DNA of 64,000 nucleotides, taken from positions 787,608 through 851,607 of the forward strand of contig NZ_KE386494.1 of assembly GCF_000427425.1 (NCBI RefSeq), in the 5' to 3' direction. This DNA is from Caldanaerobius polysaccharolyticus DSM 13641 (lineage in GTDB: Bacteria; Bacillota; Thermoanaerobacteria; Thermoanaerobacterales; Caldanaerobiaceae). This document shows, piece after piece, positions 25,186 to 35,133 of the stretch; within the stretch, counting starts at the first letter, position 1, and each line of letters starts with the position of its first letter. The translations under genes and the position numbers were made by a program. Below the pieces are notes generated by a model, which saw only the letters and a program-made list of their open reading frames with translations, was not told the origin of the DNA and searched no databases.

Positions 25186-27708
25186 TTAAGCTGATCTACC
25201 GCAACAATGTTTATACTTCTTTCCGCTTCCACAGGGGCACGGATCATTCCTGCCTACCTTTTTACCTTTTACAATGGGTTTTCTTTTTTCCTCATCTCCA
25301 GAGCTTGCCACCATAATAGGCCCTGTAACGCTCTCTCTCTTGGGCATGTTTTCTTCTCTTATTTCAACATGGTACAATAACCTGACGGTATCCTCCTGGA
25401 TGCTGTCTATGAGGTCCTGGAACATATCGTAAGCTTCTTTCTGATAAGCCACTACAGGATCAATCTGACCGTACGCCCTTAGGCCTATACCCTCTCTCAA
25501 CCTTTCCATATTGTCAATGTGATCCATCCACTTGGTGTCAACCACTCTCAGAAGCACCACTCGCTCCAGTTCCCTCATTTGCTCAGACCCTATCTTCTCC
25601 TCTTTCTGGTTGTACACCTTTGTGGCGATGTCCATTATCCTATCTTTTAATTCCTCTCTGGTTAAAGAAGGAATCTCGCTTTTATCGATAACAAGACTTC
25701 CTTTGGGCAAAAACACATTCTCAAGGTGGGCCTTAAGATCGTCCAGCCTCCACTCCTCTGGATACCTTCCATTGCCTGTATACACGCTGATGGCATTGTC
25801 CACGATCTTTTCTGTCATACCTATTATATATTCCTTTAGGTTTTCTCCTTCCAGTACCTTTCTCCTCTCCTGGTATATGACCTCGCGCTGCTTATTCATC
25901 ACATTATCGTATTGCAAAAGATTTTTCCTGATTTCAAAGTTTCTCGCCTCTACCTTTTTCTGAGCAGCCTCGATCTGCTTTGTGAGAAAATTGTTCTCGA
26001 TGGGCTGGTCTTCGTCTATTCCCAGCTTATTCATCATATCCATTATGCGCTCAGAACCAAACAGCCTCATGAGATCATCTTCCAGGGAAATATAAAACCT
26101 GGAAGAACCTGGATCACCTTGTCTGCCCGCACGACCTCTTAACTGGTTATCTATTCTCCTTGACTCATGCCTCTCTGTACCTATGATGTGCAGGCCTCCC
26201 AGCTCTTTTACTCCCTCGCCCAAAACTATATCGGTACCACGGCCCGCCATGTTGGTGGCGATGGTGACAGCGCCTTTCTGCCCCGCCTTGGCTATTATCT
26301 CCGCCTCTTTTTCGTGGTATTTGGCATTTAATACCTCATGCTTTATGCCTCGGCGCTTGAGCATCTGGCTGAGCTTTTCGGATTTTTCAATGGATACGGT
26401 ACCCACCAGCACAGGCTGGCCTTTGGAGTGCCTTTCCACTATCTCTTCCACTACAGCCCTGAACTTAGCCTCTTCTGTCTTATATATTACGTCGGGATAA
26501 TCCACCCTTATCATAGGCTTGTTGGTAGGTATCACTACCACGTCCAATCCGTAAATATCCCTGAACTCCTGTTCTTCTGTCTTAGCAGTACCAGTCATGC
26601 CAGCCAGCTTTTTATACATCCTGAAATAATTCTGAAATGTTATGGTGGCATACGTCCTGCTTTCGCTCTGAATTTTTACGTTTTCTTTAGCTTCAATGGC
26701 CTGGTGAAGGCCATCGCTGTACCTCCTCCCAAACATCAGACGGCCTGTAAATTCGTCGACGATGATAACCTCGCCATCTTTAACCACATAATCCCTGTCC
26801 CTCTTCATCAAGGCATGGGCCTTCAACGCCTGGATTATGCAGTGATTTATCTCCATATTGTCCAGGTCAGCCAAATTTTTTACGCCGAAATAAGCTTCAG
26901 CTTTTTTTATGCCGGTATCCGTAAGGCTTACGGTGTGATCCTTTTCGTCGGCTTTGTAATCCACATCTGGTTTTAAAGTGGAGACAAAGCGATCGGCTCT
27001 TATATACAAATCGGTGGATTTATCGCCAGGACCTGAAATAATAAGAGGCGTCCTGGCCTCGTCTATGAGTATGCTGTCCACCTCGTCCACGATAGCGTAA
27101 TTAAATCCCCTCTGCACCATCTCTTCTTTGTATATCACCATGTTGTCCCTGAGGTAATCAAAGCCGAATTCGTTGTTGGTGCCATAGGTTATGTCGCAGT
27201 TATAAGCCTCTCTCCTCTGCTCATTATCCATATCGTGGACAATGACGCCTACCGACAGTCCTAGAAATTCGTAAATCTTGCCCATCCAGTTCCTATCACG
27301 CTTTGCCAGATAATCGTTAACCGTGACAATGTGAACGCCTTTGCCTTCTAGGGCATTTAAGTAGGCAGGTAGCGTAGCAACCAGCGTTTTACCTTCTCCT
27401 GTTTTCATCTCGGCAATTCTGCCCTGATGAAGCACTATCCCCCCTAGCACCTGAACCGGGAAGTGCTTCATGCCCAAAGTCCTCCATGCGGCCTCCCTGA
27501 CCACTGCAAAGGCTTCGGGGAGTATATCGTCCAGCGTCTCGCCGTTATTCAATCTATCTTTAAATTCATCCGTCTTAGCTCTCAACTGCTCATCGGTAAG
27601 CTTTGACATCTCATCTTCGTATGCCAATACCTCATCTACTACTGGGTAAAGCCTCTTTAGTTCCCTCTCATTGTAGCTTCCAAAAATCTTTTCTAATAAA
27701 TTTAACAT
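25186..27708 (-). CDS. secA: Preprotein translocase ATPase SecA
   Basis: 840 residues. The motor has Walker A in [20 protein letters not shown] and the Walker B region [31 protein letters not shown] and [17 protein letters not shown] are the helicase-2 motifs. The C-terminal zinc finger [19 protein letters not shown] binds SecB or ribosomes in other bacteria. The ATG at 27708 has AAGGTGA before it; a GTG at 27717 lies inside that ribosome site. SecA drives protein export through SecYEG. It precedes prfB by about 35 bases. Confidence 0.98.
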   Translation of the reverse strand: MLNLLEKIFGSYNERELKRLYPVVDEVLAYEDEMSKLTDEQLRAKTDEFKDRLNNGETLDDILPEAFAVVREAAWRTLGMKHFPVQVLGGIVLHQGRIAEMKTGEGKTLVATLPAYLNALEGKGVHIVTVNDYLAKRDRNWMGKIYEFLGLSVGVIVHDMDNEQRREAYNCDITYGTNNEFGFDYLRDNMVIYKEEMVQRGFNYAIVDEVDSILIDEARTPLIISGPGDKSTDLYIRADRFVSTLKPDVDYKADEKDHTVSLTDTGIKKAEAYFGVKNLADLDNMEINHCIIQALKAHALMKRDRDYVVKDGEVIIVDEFTGRLMFGRRYSDGLHQAIEAKENVKIQSESRTYATITFQNYFRMYKKLAGMTGTAKTEEQEFRDIYGLDVVVIPTNKPMIRVDYPDVIYKTEEAKFRAVVEEIVERHSKGQPVLVGTVSIEKSEKLSQMLKRRGIKHEVLNAKYHEKEAEIIAKAGQKGAVTIATNMAGRGTDIVLGEGVKELGGLHIIGTERHESRRIDNQLRGRAGRQGDPGSSRFYISLEDDLMRLFGSERIMDMMNKLGIDEDQPIENNFLTKQIEAAQKKVEARNFEIRKNLLQYDNVMNKQREVIYQERRKVLEGENLKEYIIGMTEKIVDNAISVYTGNGRYPEEWRLDDLKAHLENVFLPKGSLVIDKSEIPSLTREELKDRIMDIATKVYNQKEEKIGSEQMRELERVVLLRVVDTKWMDHIDNMERLREGIGLRAYGQIDPVVAYQKEAYDMFQDLIDSIQEDTVRLLYHVEIREENMPKRESVTGPIMVASSGDEEKRKPIVKGKKVGRNDPCPCGSGKKYKHCCGRSA

Positions 27709-27760
27709 CTTTATCACCTTATCAGTATTATATAATATTTCATATACAGCGTCAAATACA

Positions 27761-27786
27761 TAAAAAAGGTCCTTTCAAAAGGACCT
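27761..27786 (-). terminator. Intrinsic terminator of hpf
   Basis: On the minus strand AGGTCCTTTTGAAAGGACCT followed by TTTTTT. The stem is 8 bp and begins at the last base of the hpf stop codon. Confidence 0.9.
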
Positions 27787-28328
27787 CACATTTTTTCCGC
27801 CTCTATCAATCCGTAGCTCCCATCTCTGCGCCTGTAAACCACGTTTATATCGTCAGTTTCCACGTTATTGAATATATAAAAGTCGTGCCCCAGCAGGTTC
27901 ATCTGCAATATGGCCTCTTCAGGGGACATGGGCTTCATGCCAAATTTTTTGGTTCTCACTATCTTAAATTCTTCTTCCCGCGGCTCTTTTTCTGGCTCCT
28001 CAGCTGCCAACTGAAGGTCTGCAGGGATCTTGACGTTAAACCTCTTTTCAAGCTTGGTCTTGTATTTCCTCCACTGCTTTTTGAGCTTTTCCACCACTTC
28101 GTCCAGCGTTGAATACATATCCTCGCTTCTGGCTTCTGCCCTGAATATGACGCCTTTATACGGTATGGTGACTTCTACGATCTGATCGTTTTTAACAACG
28201 CTCAATACCACGTTAACGTCGGTGTCGTCTTCAAAAAACTTGTCCACTATGCTCAACTTCTTTTCAACGGCATTTTTTAGCGCATCGGTAAGCTCCAGAT
28301 TATTTTTCCCTGTAATCCTCAACTTCAT
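27786..28328 (-). CDS. hpf: Ribosome hibernation-promoting factor, long form
   Basis: 180 residues in two domains joined by a charged linker. The N-terminal domain (about 1-95) begins MKLRITGKNNLELTDALKN and has EVTIPYKGVIFRAEARSEDM. The C-terminal dimerisation domain (about 122-180) has RTKKFGMKPMSPEEAILQMN and HDFYIFNNVETDDINVVYRR. The long form dimerises 70S ribosomes into 100S particles in stationary phase and is the normal form in Firmicutes. It has its own terminator before secA. GGGAG precedes the ATG. Confidence 0.95.
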   Translation of the reverse strand: MKLRITGKNNLELTDALKNAVEKKLSIVDKFFEDDTDVNVVLSVVKNDQIVEVTIPYKGVIFRAEARSEDMYSTLDEVVEKLKKQWRKYKTKLEKRFNVKIPADLQLAAEEPEKEPREEEFKIVRTKKFGMKPMSPEEAILQMNLLGHDFYIFNNVETDDINVVYRRRDGSYGLIEAEKM

Positions 28329-28421
28329 AAATTGCCACTCCCTTCAGCACTAGTATTATTTACCGCTACTTATATTATTCTTCATACACCGCGATAATCC
28401 TTCTTTATTTTTAAAAGCACT

Positions 28422-29156
28422 TCATAATACCTTGCTCAAAAAAGATCTGGTTCTCTCCTGCTTAGGGTCTGTAAAAATCTTGTCAGGTGGCGCCTCTTCA
28501 ATTATCACTCCATCATCTAAAAACACCACCCTGTGACACACCTCCCTGGCAAATCCCATCTCGTGGGTGACTATCATCATGGTCATGCCCTCCTTTGCCA
28601 GGTCTTTCATCACATTGAGCACCTCTTTTACCATCTCCGGGTCTAGTGCCGATGTGGGCTCGTCAAAAAGCATTACATCAGGTTGCATGGCCAAAGCCCT
28701 GGCTATGGCTATTCTCTGTTTCTGACCTCCTGAGAGCTGAGCAGGATATGCCTTTACCTTATCCTTGAGCCCTACCTTGCCCAATAGATCCAGGGCTATT
28801 TCCTCCGCCTGCGCCCTATCCATTTTTTTTACCTTTACAGGCGCTATAGTTATATTGTCCAGCACGGTCATATGGGGAAAGAGGTTAAAGTGCTGAAAAA
28901 CCATGCCGACTTTCTGCCTTATCCTGTTTATGTTTTTCACCGGATCGACTTTTTCGCCTTCGATGTAAACACTGCCTGAAGTGGGCTCCTCTAGGTAATT
29001 TATACACCTCAGCAACGTGCTTTTACCCGAACCGCTAGGCCCTATAATAGCCACAACCTCCCCTTTCTTTACCTCCAGGTTTATGCCATTTAAAACTGAG
29101 AGGTGGCCAAAGGACTTTTTTAAATTCTCTACTTTTACCATGTTATCGGACATCAC
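28422..29156 (-). CDS. glnQ: Polar amino-acid ABC transporter, ATPase
   Basis: 244 residues with Walker [21 protein letters not shown], signature [19 protein letters not shown], Walker [16 protein letters not shown] and switch [12 protein letters not shown], typical of the GlnQ/HisP group. It overlaps the permease gene by 14 bases. AGGAGG lies upstream of the GTG/ATG start. The symbol reflects the family; the amino acid transported is not determined by sequence. Confidence 0.93.
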   Translation of the reverse strand: MMSDNMVKVENLKKSFGHLSVLNGINLEVKKGEVVAIIGPSGSGKSTLLRCINYLEEPTSGSVYIEGEKVDPVKNINRIRQKVGMVFQHFNLFPHMTVLDNITIAPVKVKKMDRAQAEEIALDLLGKVGLKDKVKAYPAQLSGGQKQRIAIARALAMQPDVMLFDEPTSALDPEMVKEVLNVMKDLAKEGMTMMIVTHEMGFAREVCHRVVFLDDGVIIEEAPPDKIFTDPKQERTRSFLSKVL

Positions 29157-29811
29157 CGGCTTTTAACCTCCTCTCTAATACGCCTATAAGCTTGGAGAGG
29201 CACAGTGTCATTATAAAGTATATAACTGCGATTACCACTAAAGGCTCAAAGGGGCGATAGGTTATACTGGATATAATCTCCTGCTGTCTCATGAGGTCTG
29301 ATGCCCCTATGACAGAAACGATTGAAGATTCTTTGAGCAACACGATAAACTCATTTCCCAGGGCAGGTAGTATGTTTTTTACAGCCTGTGGCATGATGAT
29401 ATAGCGCATCGCCATCCTATGGGGCATACCCAGTGATCGAGCAGCTTCCATCTGACCTCTGTCAACAGCTTCTATCCCAGCTCTGATTATCTCCGCCACA
29501 TACGCCCCGCTGTTTATACCCAAGGCAAAAACAGCTGCATAAAATTTGGGGATATTCATGTCTAACACCTGGGAAATACCGAAATATATAATAAAGAGCT
29601 GCACAAGAGATGGGGTTCCCCTTATGATCTCTATATACGCTTTTCCGATAAAGCTTACAACCCCTACCTTTGACATCTTCATAAGCGCCGCAATAGTGCC
29701 TAAGACAACACCTATCATAACGGCGCCTATGGTAAATTCTACAGTGCTTAGAGCGCCTCTCAAAAATAGAGGCCAGTATTTAAGCATACTGGCAAAATCT
29801 AAATTGCTCAT
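29143..29811 (-). CDS. Polar amino-acid ABC transporter, permease
   Basis: 222 residues with about five membrane segments. The ATPase-contacting loop of the family is seen in [20 protein letters not shown] followed by [22 protein letters not shown]. It lies between the binding protein and the ATPase in one operon, and one permease type suggests a homodimer. Confidence 0.93.
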   Translation of the reverse strand: MSNLDFASMLKYWPLFLRGALSTVEFTIGAVMIGVVLGTIAALMKMSKVGVVSFIGKAYIEIIRGTPSLVQLFIIYFGISQVLDMNIPKFYAAVFALGINSGAYVAEIIRAGIEAVDRGQMEAARSLGMPHRMAMRYIIMPQAVKNILPALGNEFIVLLKESSIVSVIGASDLMRQQEIISSITYRPFEPLVVIAVIYFIMTLCLSKLIGVLERRLKAGDVR

Positions 29812-29824
29812 GCTTTACTCTCCT

Positions 29825-30640
29825 TTACTTTCTAAACCATTTGTCTATAAGCTTATCATATTCTCCCGAGTTTTTAAGCTGCTTCAAAATCTTATTTATT
29901 TCATCGAGTAGGGCTTTATCGCCTTTCTTGACCGCAATAGCTGCGCCTTCTTCGCTTTTGAGTTCAGGTATTTCCACTATTTTTAAATCAGGATTCTCTT
30001 TAAGGTACGCAACTGCCACGGTCTGCTCTACCACCATTCCGTCAACTTTTCCGGTCTTGACCTCCATTACTTCGGTGGACACTTTGTCTATGGGGATTAC
30101 AGTAGCACCTTTAATGCCTCTAGCAGCCTTTTCGCTGGTGGTTCCCAGCTGGGCATCCAGTTTTTTGCCCTTTAAATCAGAAGCGCTTTTAATGGTTTTG
30201 TTGTCCTTCTTGACCACCAACACCTGCTTGCCGTTATAGTACAGGTCGGAAAAATCTACGCTTTTTGCCCTCTCAGGTGTAGGAGTCATGCCAGCAACAA
30301 TCATATCGATCTTCCCTGACTGCAAAGCTGCGATAAGGCCATCAAATTTCATGTCTTCTATCCTGAGCTTTACGCCCAACCCATCGGCAATGGCCTGGGC
30401 TATATCCACGTCAAACCCCACGATTTTGTCCTCGCCGTTTACTAGCTGATGGCTCTCATAGGGTGGAAAATCCGCACTGGTACCCATAACCAAAACCCCT
30501 GCTTTCTTTATCCTGTCCAGACTTGTAGCAGAGGAAGTACCCACATCGCTCTTTTGAGGTGAATTTTTAGAAGAACTCGCGCAAGATGCTAACGATAAGG
30601 CCAGTAAAGCAACTAAAACCAAAACTATAAACTTTTTCAT
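29825..30640 (-). CDS. Polar amino-acid ABC transporter, substrate-binding lipoprotein
   Basis: 271 residues. The signal sequence ends in the lipobox LASCASSS (Cys about residue 20). The mature protein is a family-3 solute-binding protein: LVMGTSADFPPYES, VGFDVDIAQAIADGLGVKL, FDGLIAALQSGKIDMIVAGM and VDFSDLYYNGKQVLVV. It binds an amino acid outside the cell and delivers it to the permease. First gene of the three-gene operon, with a good promoter at 30695-30723. Confidence 0.94.
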   Translation of the reverse strand: MKKFIVLVLVALLALSLASCASSSKNSPQKSDVGTSSATSLDRIKKAGVLVMGTSADFPPYESHQLVNGEDKIVGFDVDIAQAIADGLGVKLRIEDMKFDGLIAALQSGKIDMIVAGMTPTPERAKSVDFSDLYYNGKQVLVVKKDNKTIKSASDLKGKKLDAQLGTTSEKAARGIKGATVIPIDKVSTEVMEVKTGKVDGMVVEQTVAVAYLKENPDLKIVEIPELKSEEGAAIAVKKGDKALLDEINKILKQLKNSGEYDKLIDKWFRK

Positions 30641-30694
30641 CTAATTTCTCCCCTCTAATTTTAAATATTAAATCCATTGAATAATTATACGATA

Positions 30695-30723
30695 ATTATA
30701 CATTGTATGTTGATCTTTTGCAA
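30695..30723 (-). promoter_or_regulatory. Promoter of the amino-acid transporter operon
   Basis: On the minus strand TTGCAA (30723-30718), 17 bases, TATAAT (30700-30695). A second TATAAT lies 11 bases further downstream. Confidence 0.65.
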
Positions 30724-30746
30724 CATCAATTTGTTGACAGCTTGTC

Positions 30747-30818
30747 TGTGGATATTGTGGATAAACCTGTTCATAACTTTGGTCAGGCCACTTTTAAGTG
30801 TGGGAAACCTGTGGGAAA
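30747..30818 (+). promoter_or_regulatory. Cluster of DnaA-box-like nonamers
   Basis: TGTGGATAT (30747-30755) and TGTGGATAA (30756-30764) are adjacent; the second is the exact complement of the DnaA box TTATCCACA. Two identical TGTGGGAAA near-matches follow at 30799-30807 and 30810-30818. All four have the same orientation. No dnaA or dnaN gene is nearby, so this is not an obvious origin; it could be a DnaA-titration site or a DnaA-controlled promoter region. Confidence 0.45.
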
Positions 30819-30833
30819 ACAAAGTAAAAAACA

Positions 30834-30855
30834 AAAGAGGCCGTACGGCCTCTTT
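30834..30855 (-). terminator. Intrinsic terminator after the zinc-ribbon gene
   Basis: A perfect palindrome AAAGAGGCCGTACGGCCTCTTT, followed on the minus strand by TTGTTTTTTACTTT. A second inverted repeat, TTATAATCC/GGATTATAA at 30864-30896, overlaps the zinc-ribbon stop codon. Confidence 0.8.
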
Positions 30856-30890
30856 GTGTTGGCTTATAATCCTCTTTCAAAGCAAGGGGA

Positions 30891-31088
30891 TTATAACTCC
30901 ATGGTATTTGACCTGCGCTGCCTCATGGCGCCATTGTTTCTGCGGCTGTTCTTTCTGGCAGCTCTACACGCTTTGCACCTTACAGGAGCATTCTGAAAGC
31001 CTTTCTCAGCGTAAAACTCCTGTTCCCCTGCGGTCCATACAAATTCTTGGCCGCAGTCTTTACATACTAAAACTTTGTCCTGATACAT
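30891..31088 (-). CDS. Small zinc-ribbon protein
   Basis: 65 residues, starting at the ATG at 31088 after GAGGGG. Two CxxC pairs, CKDCGQEF near the start and VRCKACRAARK in the middle, are separated by FYAEKGFQNAP and form the zf-trcl type zinc ribbon. The basic C-terminal tail (KNSRRNNGAMRQRRSNTMEL) could touch nucleic acid. Small proteins of this kind are common in Clostridia and have no established role. It is monocistronic with its own terminator. Confidence 0.85.
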   Translation of the reverse strand: MYQDKVLVCKDCGQEFVWTAGEQEFYAEKGFQNAPVRCKACRAARKNSRRNNGAMRQRRSNTMEL

Positions 31089-31174
31089 CAAAAAATCCCC
31101 TCACTTTGAATAATGGTTTAAATTACAGATATTATATCATGTTTTTTACAAAATTACAAGTCATTTATTAAAAA

Positions 31175-32305
31175 TCAGAATTTTCTCACCAAACGTTCAA
31201 ATACCTTTAAATACACCCTGGCGGCAAAGATGCTGGAATAACTCCGGAGGGCTGTGGCATAGGCATTTTTCTCTATGGCACTTCTTAAACTCCCATCCTT
31301 TATAATCCTCATAATTCCGTCAGCTATGGCAAAAGGACTTTTTTGTCTGACCAGTATGCCATTTACTCCATCTTTTATTACATCTTTTATGCCTGCAATA
31401 GCTGATGCCACCACCACTTTTCCGCACATCATAGCCTCCAGGACAGATACAGGGGTCTCTCCGTTCGCCCTCCCAATGGCAACAGATGGTATACACACCG
31501 CATCGGCGATGGCATAAAACATGGGCATTATAGAATGGTTCACAGACCCTAACATTATGTAATTGCCGGTCAATCTGAGAGATTCTGCTTTATTTATTAA
31601 GGCCTTTCTCTCTTCTCCCTCCCCTGCTACCACCAGATAAGCTTTTATACCTTCATCCAGCAATATCCTGAATCCGTCTATGAGATACCCAATGCCGCTC
31701 TTGGCCGTAAGCTTTAGAGGGCACAAAACCACAAACCTATCGTCAGGTATTCCTAAGTCCCGCTTAAAGCCCTTATCTACCTCTATTGGCCTGAAAAGTT
31801 CCATATCAACGAAGTTTCTCAATAAGGTTATCCTTTTACAGCCCGCTACAGCCTTTATATAATCCCTTATGACCGGACTCATTGCTATTATCTCCGGTGC
31901 ACTTTTATATGCCATCTCCTCGCAGTATTTCAGGTATTTCTCCTCCACGGAGTTTTCTAATATCAATTTTGAGGCAAGAGCTTCTTCCTCTATCAAATCG
32001 TGAACCGTGAGGACAATGGGTATATTTACGTGCAAAAACAGGCAAGCCAAAAATGACATGACATCATGGCAGCTTATGACATCATAAGTGGCAGATCTCA
32101 ATCGATACTCCACTTTATCAGCCAGGGAATGCCTGGCGTTTTCATAAAAAGCTATAAGGGAATTACATCTACTTTCAGGGTAATCCGGCAACACTACGTC
32201 CACGCTGTGCCCTAATCGCTCCAGAGTGGCTTTTAAAGCCTTAATATGTGAAGAAACGCCGCCAGGAAGTGGATACATCCATATCGACGATATGAGGATT
32301 CTCAT
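31175..32305 (-). CDS. Glycosyltransferase family 4 (GT-B fold)
   Basis: 376 residues. The N-terminal Rossmann domain begins MRILISSIWMYPLPGGVSSH with the glycine loop for the donor. The C-terminal domain has VLCPLKLTAKSGIGYLIDGF, LVVAGEGEERKALI, and the donor-binding PVSVLEAMMCGKVVVASAIA. Acceptor and sugar are unknown. It lies just downstream of the flagellar operon, so glycosylation of flagellin or another surface component is possible but not demonstrated. Its ribosome site, AAAGGGGG, is inside a hairpin at 32315-32340. Confidence 0.88.
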   Translation of the reverse strand: MRILISSIWMYPLPGGVSSHIKALKATLERLGHSVDVVLPDYPESRCNSLIAFYENARHSLADKVEYRLRSATYDVISCHDVMSFLACLFLHVNIPIVLTVHDLIEEEALASKLILENSVEEKYLKYCEEMAYKSAPEIIAMSPVIRDYIKAVAGCKRITLLRNFVDMELFRPIEVDKGFKRDLGIPDDRFVVLCPLKLTAKSGIGYLIDGFRILLDEGIKAYLVVAGEGEERKALINKAESLRLTGNYIMLGSVNHSIMPMFYAIADAVCIPSVAIGRANGETPVSVLEAMMCGKVVVASAIAGIKDVIKDGVNGILVRQKSPFAIADGIMRIIKDGSLRSAIEKNAYATALRSYSSIFAARVYLKVFERLVRKF

Positions 32306-32314
32306 AAAACGACC

Positions 32315-32340
32315 CCCTTTACATTAATATGAATATGTAA
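32315..32340 (-). promoter_or_regulatory. Hairpin covering the glycosyltransferase ribosome site
   Basis: CCTTTACAT on the minus strand pairs with ATGTAAAGG around a short AT loop; the 3' arm contains AAAGGGGG, the ribosome site of the glycosyltransferase. It may also weaken read-through from the flagellar operon. No T-run follows. Confidence 0.45.
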
Positions 32341-32364
32341 AGGAGGCTGTTTTGTTTGCGTAAT

Positions 32365-32703
32365 TCACTTTTTTTTGTCCAGATAGGCAGGTAAAGCATA
32401 ACTATGGGGAAAATAACCCTGCAGAGCACTTTTACCCGACTTAACGTGCTCAATTTTACGCCGTATCTCATCCCTTAGTCGAGCCGCTTTCTCGAGGTTG
32501 GTTTTTTCCAGTTTCAATATCTCTTTAAGCAGTTTCTCGTCCTGTTCTCCTTTAACCAATATGCTTTTTCCGCCCCTATACTTATCTATTATCCTCTGCT
32601 TTTCATCAGTCACGTCCATAAGCCTCTTTACATCCTGTCGCTCTATGGCCTCCCCCTGCTGCAACGTCAAATGGTACAGTCTTACCACATCGCTTTCACT
32701 CAT
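32365..32703 (-). CDS. FliT-like small coiled-coil protein at the end of the flagellar operon
   Basis: 112 residues, mostly helical and charged (EKQRIIDKYRGGKS, EILKLEKTNLEKAARLRDEI). The sequence itself is not strongly diagnostic. Its position one base after fliS, at the place of fliT in Bacillus, and its size suggest a FliT-type chaperone for the cap protein FliD. A FlgN-type chaperone is already present elsewhere in the operon. Confidence 0.6.
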   Translation of the reverse strand: MSESDVVRLYHLTLQQGEAIERQDVKRLMDVTDEKQRIIDKYRGGKSILVKGEQDEKLLKEILKLEKTNLEKAARLRDEIRRKIEHVKSGKSALQGYFPHSYALPAYLDKKK

Positions 32704-32704
32704 A

Positions 32705-33091
32705 CTACTTCGCTTTTTCCTTTCTGGCCTTTTTCATCGCTTGTTGCCACGTATCCCTTAAATCCCTCGCCAGATCCAACACTTCATCGATAATAGACAC
32801 ATCTTTCTTTACATTGGCCTCTACCGTTTTACGAATCATAAAATCGTACAAACTGGCAAAATTAGCGGATATATCGTAATTCCTATCCAGTGTGGCGTTT
32901 AGTTCATTTAATATATCCTGTACCCTTACCAGCCTCTCGTGGGCTGTCTGCATATCGTGAGATGAAATAGCTTCCTTTGCCTGATTTAAAAACCTTATAA
33001 TGCCATCGTAAAGCATAAGGGTCAATTCCTCAGGGGAAGCTGTCATAACCGCATTGGCCTTATACTGCTGATAAGGATTATTAACCATCAT
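32705..33091 (-). CDS. fliS: Flagellin export chaperone FliS
   Basis: 128 residues from the ATG at 33091, which overlaps the fliD stop (ATGA) and follows GGGGGTGG. Family features are NNPYQQYKANAVMTASPEEL and LTLMLYDGIIRFLNQA, then YDFMIRKTVEANVKKD. FliS binds the flagellin C-terminus and prevents premature polymerisation before export. Gene order fliD-fliS is conserved. Confidence 0.95.
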   Translation of the reverse strand: MMVNNPYQQYKANAVMTASPEELTLMLYDGIIRFLNQAKEAISSHDMQTAHERLVRVQDILNELNATLDRNYDISANFASLYDFMIRKTVEANVKKDVSIIDEVLDLARDLRDTWQQAMKKARKEKAK

Positions 33092-34749
33092 TTTCCACCC
33101 CCTAATTGCTGGGCCAACCATTGGCTCTGAGTATTCATCTGCTGCATAAGCGTCTCCAGCTGGGTAAACTGCTGATAATACCTGTTCTCTATATCCGTTA
33201 AGCGCGCCTGCATATCGGATATCTGCTGGTCGTATTCTTTTATACTCTGGGATATGAAGCTGTTGTCATAAAGCATATCACTGGTGCCAGCTTTCTGCGT
33301 CAACTGATCTATAGCAGAATCCAGGTAATCTTTAAGCTGTACAGCTAATCCGCCTTCAGACTTCCTTTGGGTATCTACACTCCCATCGGGCTTCGTGGGA
33401 AATGGATTTGTAAAAAGCTTTATGACAGCATCCAGATTATTGTTAATAGCATCTTTTAATTTGGCATCGTCTATGGTTATCTTACCTGTCTTATCAATCC
33501 AGTAACTGGATGTATTCAAACCTATCTGGTACATATTCCGGTACGTAAAAGAGGCATCGCCTACGTTGGAGGACATCTTCATCCTCATATTGGTCATAAT
33601 GCTATCCAGCAAATCGTCGCCGTTTAACAAACCGCTTTTGGCCCTCTCCGTCCATTGCTGCTGCTGGGTATCCGTAAGCTGCTGCTTCTGGTCATCGGTA
33701 AGAGGAGGATAATCGGGATACCTGGGCTCTGTATACATCTTATAAATCGTATCCAGCGTGCTGTTATACTTATCTATAAAATCCTTTATGGATTGATATA
33801 TGGCATCGGTGTCCTTTTGAATAAATATATCTGCCCTTCCCGTACCAATGAGATTATATGTGACACCGTTTATTGTAACTGTATTGGTATGGTAAACAGG
33901 ATTGGTAGAATCGTTAGTAAAACTTAAACCGCTGATCTGGTTATTGGTATATGAAAAAATTGGATCTGAACCCTGAGCCGGATTATTAGTTGATATATTT
34001 AAAGTGCCACCCATAAAATTACTGCTATTATCTCTTACTTCAATCTTAGCATTGCCACCTATACCAGTGGTAGTAAGCACAAATCTCTTTAGCACAGCAT
34101 CAAAAGAAGCCTTTACACCAAGGCTATTACCACTAGCATCTTTTGCACTATTTATCTTGTTTATAATATCATTTAAAGTCATACTTGTATCTACTTTATA
34201 AGAACCATTAGTATCTGTACCTGTTGAACTAAATGTTGCTGAATAGGCAATTTGACTTCCATTGCTGTCTTTTATGGGATTTCCATTGGCATCTACCTGA
34301 TATACAGTTATAGTAAAATCTATCGAGGTAATACCTTGATCAGATAACTTTTTTGTCGGATCTACCGTAACATTTTGCGTGCTTACCAAACTTGCAGGTT
34401 TGGCCAGTTGCGTTACATCAATAATATAACTACCTTCCACAGCCGATGCCCCTGGTGTTGCTGACACTGCACCTGCATTGCCGTTAGTGCTTCCAGGTGT
34501 CGCTGTCACAGTGGCTTTATACTTAAGATACGTCCCCCGAAGTGTCATGTTAAAAGCCATATCCCTCAGGGCGCTTATAGCGGTATTTATGCTCCTGTAG
34601 TCATCCCTCTGCCACTCCAGTATCTGCTTTTTCTGCTTCAGCTGATCTAGAGGGATCTGATGTATCTGCATCAACTGCTTTACAATAGAATCGGTATCAA
34701 GGCCTGTGGCCAGTCCGCTTATCCTGAGGGTATTTACAGGGCTTACCAC
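33088..34749 (-). CDS. fliD: Flagellar filament cap protein FliD
   Basis: 553 residues. The N-terminus LRISGLATGLDTDSIVKQLM is the conserved FliD opening, and the C-terminal helix (ISDMQARLTDIENRYYQQFT with QLETLMQQMNTQSQWLAQQL) is typical. The central region (about 90-330) is Thr/Ser/Asn-rich and variable. FliD caps the growing filament and folds in exported flagellin. The start is a GTG (34749) after GAGAGG. Confidence 0.95.
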   Translation of the reverse strand: MVSPVNTLRISGLATGLDTDSIVKQLMQIHQIPLDQLKQKKQILEWQRDDYRSINTAISALRDMAFNMTLRGTYLKYKATVTATPGSTNGNAGAVSATPGASAVEGSYIIDVTQLAKPASLVSTQNVTVDPTKKLSDQGITSIDFTITVYQVDANGNPIKDSNGSQIAYSATFSSTGTDTNGSYKVDTSMTLNDIINKINSAKDASGNSLGVKASFDAVLKRFVLTTTGIGGNAKIEVRDNSSNFMGGTLNISTNNPAQGSDPIFSYTNNQISGLSFTNDSTNPVYHTNTVTINGVTYNLIGTGRADIFIQKDTDAIYQSIKDFIDKYNSTLDTIYKMYTEPRYPDYPPLTDDQKQQLTDTQQQQWTERAKSGLLNGDDLLDSIMTNMRMKMSSNVGDASFTYRNMYQIGLNTSSYWIDKTGKITIDDAKLKDAINNNLDAVIKLFTNPFPTKPDGSVDTQRKSEGGLAVQLKDYLDSAIDQLTQKAGTSDMLYDNSFISQSIKEYDQQISDMQARLTDIENRYYQQFTQLETLMQQMNTQSQWLAQQLGGGK

Positions 34750-34764
34750 ATTATCACCGTCCTC

Positions 34765-35121
34765 TCAAACCTTTTCATCCACAAATAACCCCGCCAGCTC
34801 CCATAAACTCGCTACCAAATCCAGGTATTTCTCCGGCGGGTATTCTTTTATAACCTGATTTGTATCGCTGTCCACAAACTTTACAACCACGTCTTTGGTC
34901 TTTTCGTGAACAGAAAGCTCTATTCTTATATTGAGATCTTTAATCTTTTTATTGGCATCCTCAACGGCTTTAACTAACCTGTCTTTTTTGATCTCATCGA
35001 TATTCTTGCCGGTTTCTTTTTGAGAGCCATCCCCTTCTTTCTTCAGGTGAACATCTCTATCCGTCTGCCCTTTAACCGGCTTTATAGCAGGAACATTGGT
35101 TACAGCCGGTACGATATTCAA
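34765..35121 (-). CDS. flaG: FlaG family protein
   Basis: 118 residues. The N-terminal half is charged and probably disordered. The C-terminal half is the FlaG domain: LNIRIELSVHEKTKDVVVKF, then QVIKEYPPEKYLDLVASLWE. FlaG influences filament length in other bacteria. The start is a TTG at 35121, eight bases after GGAGG. It sits before fliD as in Bacillus (yvyC). Confidence 0.88.
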   Translation of the reverse strand: MNIVPAVTNVPAIKPVKGQTDRDVHLKKEGDGSQKETGKNIDEIKKDRLVKAVEDANKKIKDLNIRIELSVHEKTKDVVVKFVDSDTNQVIKEYPPEKYLDLVASLWELAGLFVDEKV

Positions 35122-35133
35122 CGCTCATACCTC

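Noticed and set aside
30747-30818. Chromosomal replication origin
   Set aside because: No dnaA, dnaN, AT-rich unwinding element or other replication gene nearby; kept only as a DnaA-box cluster.
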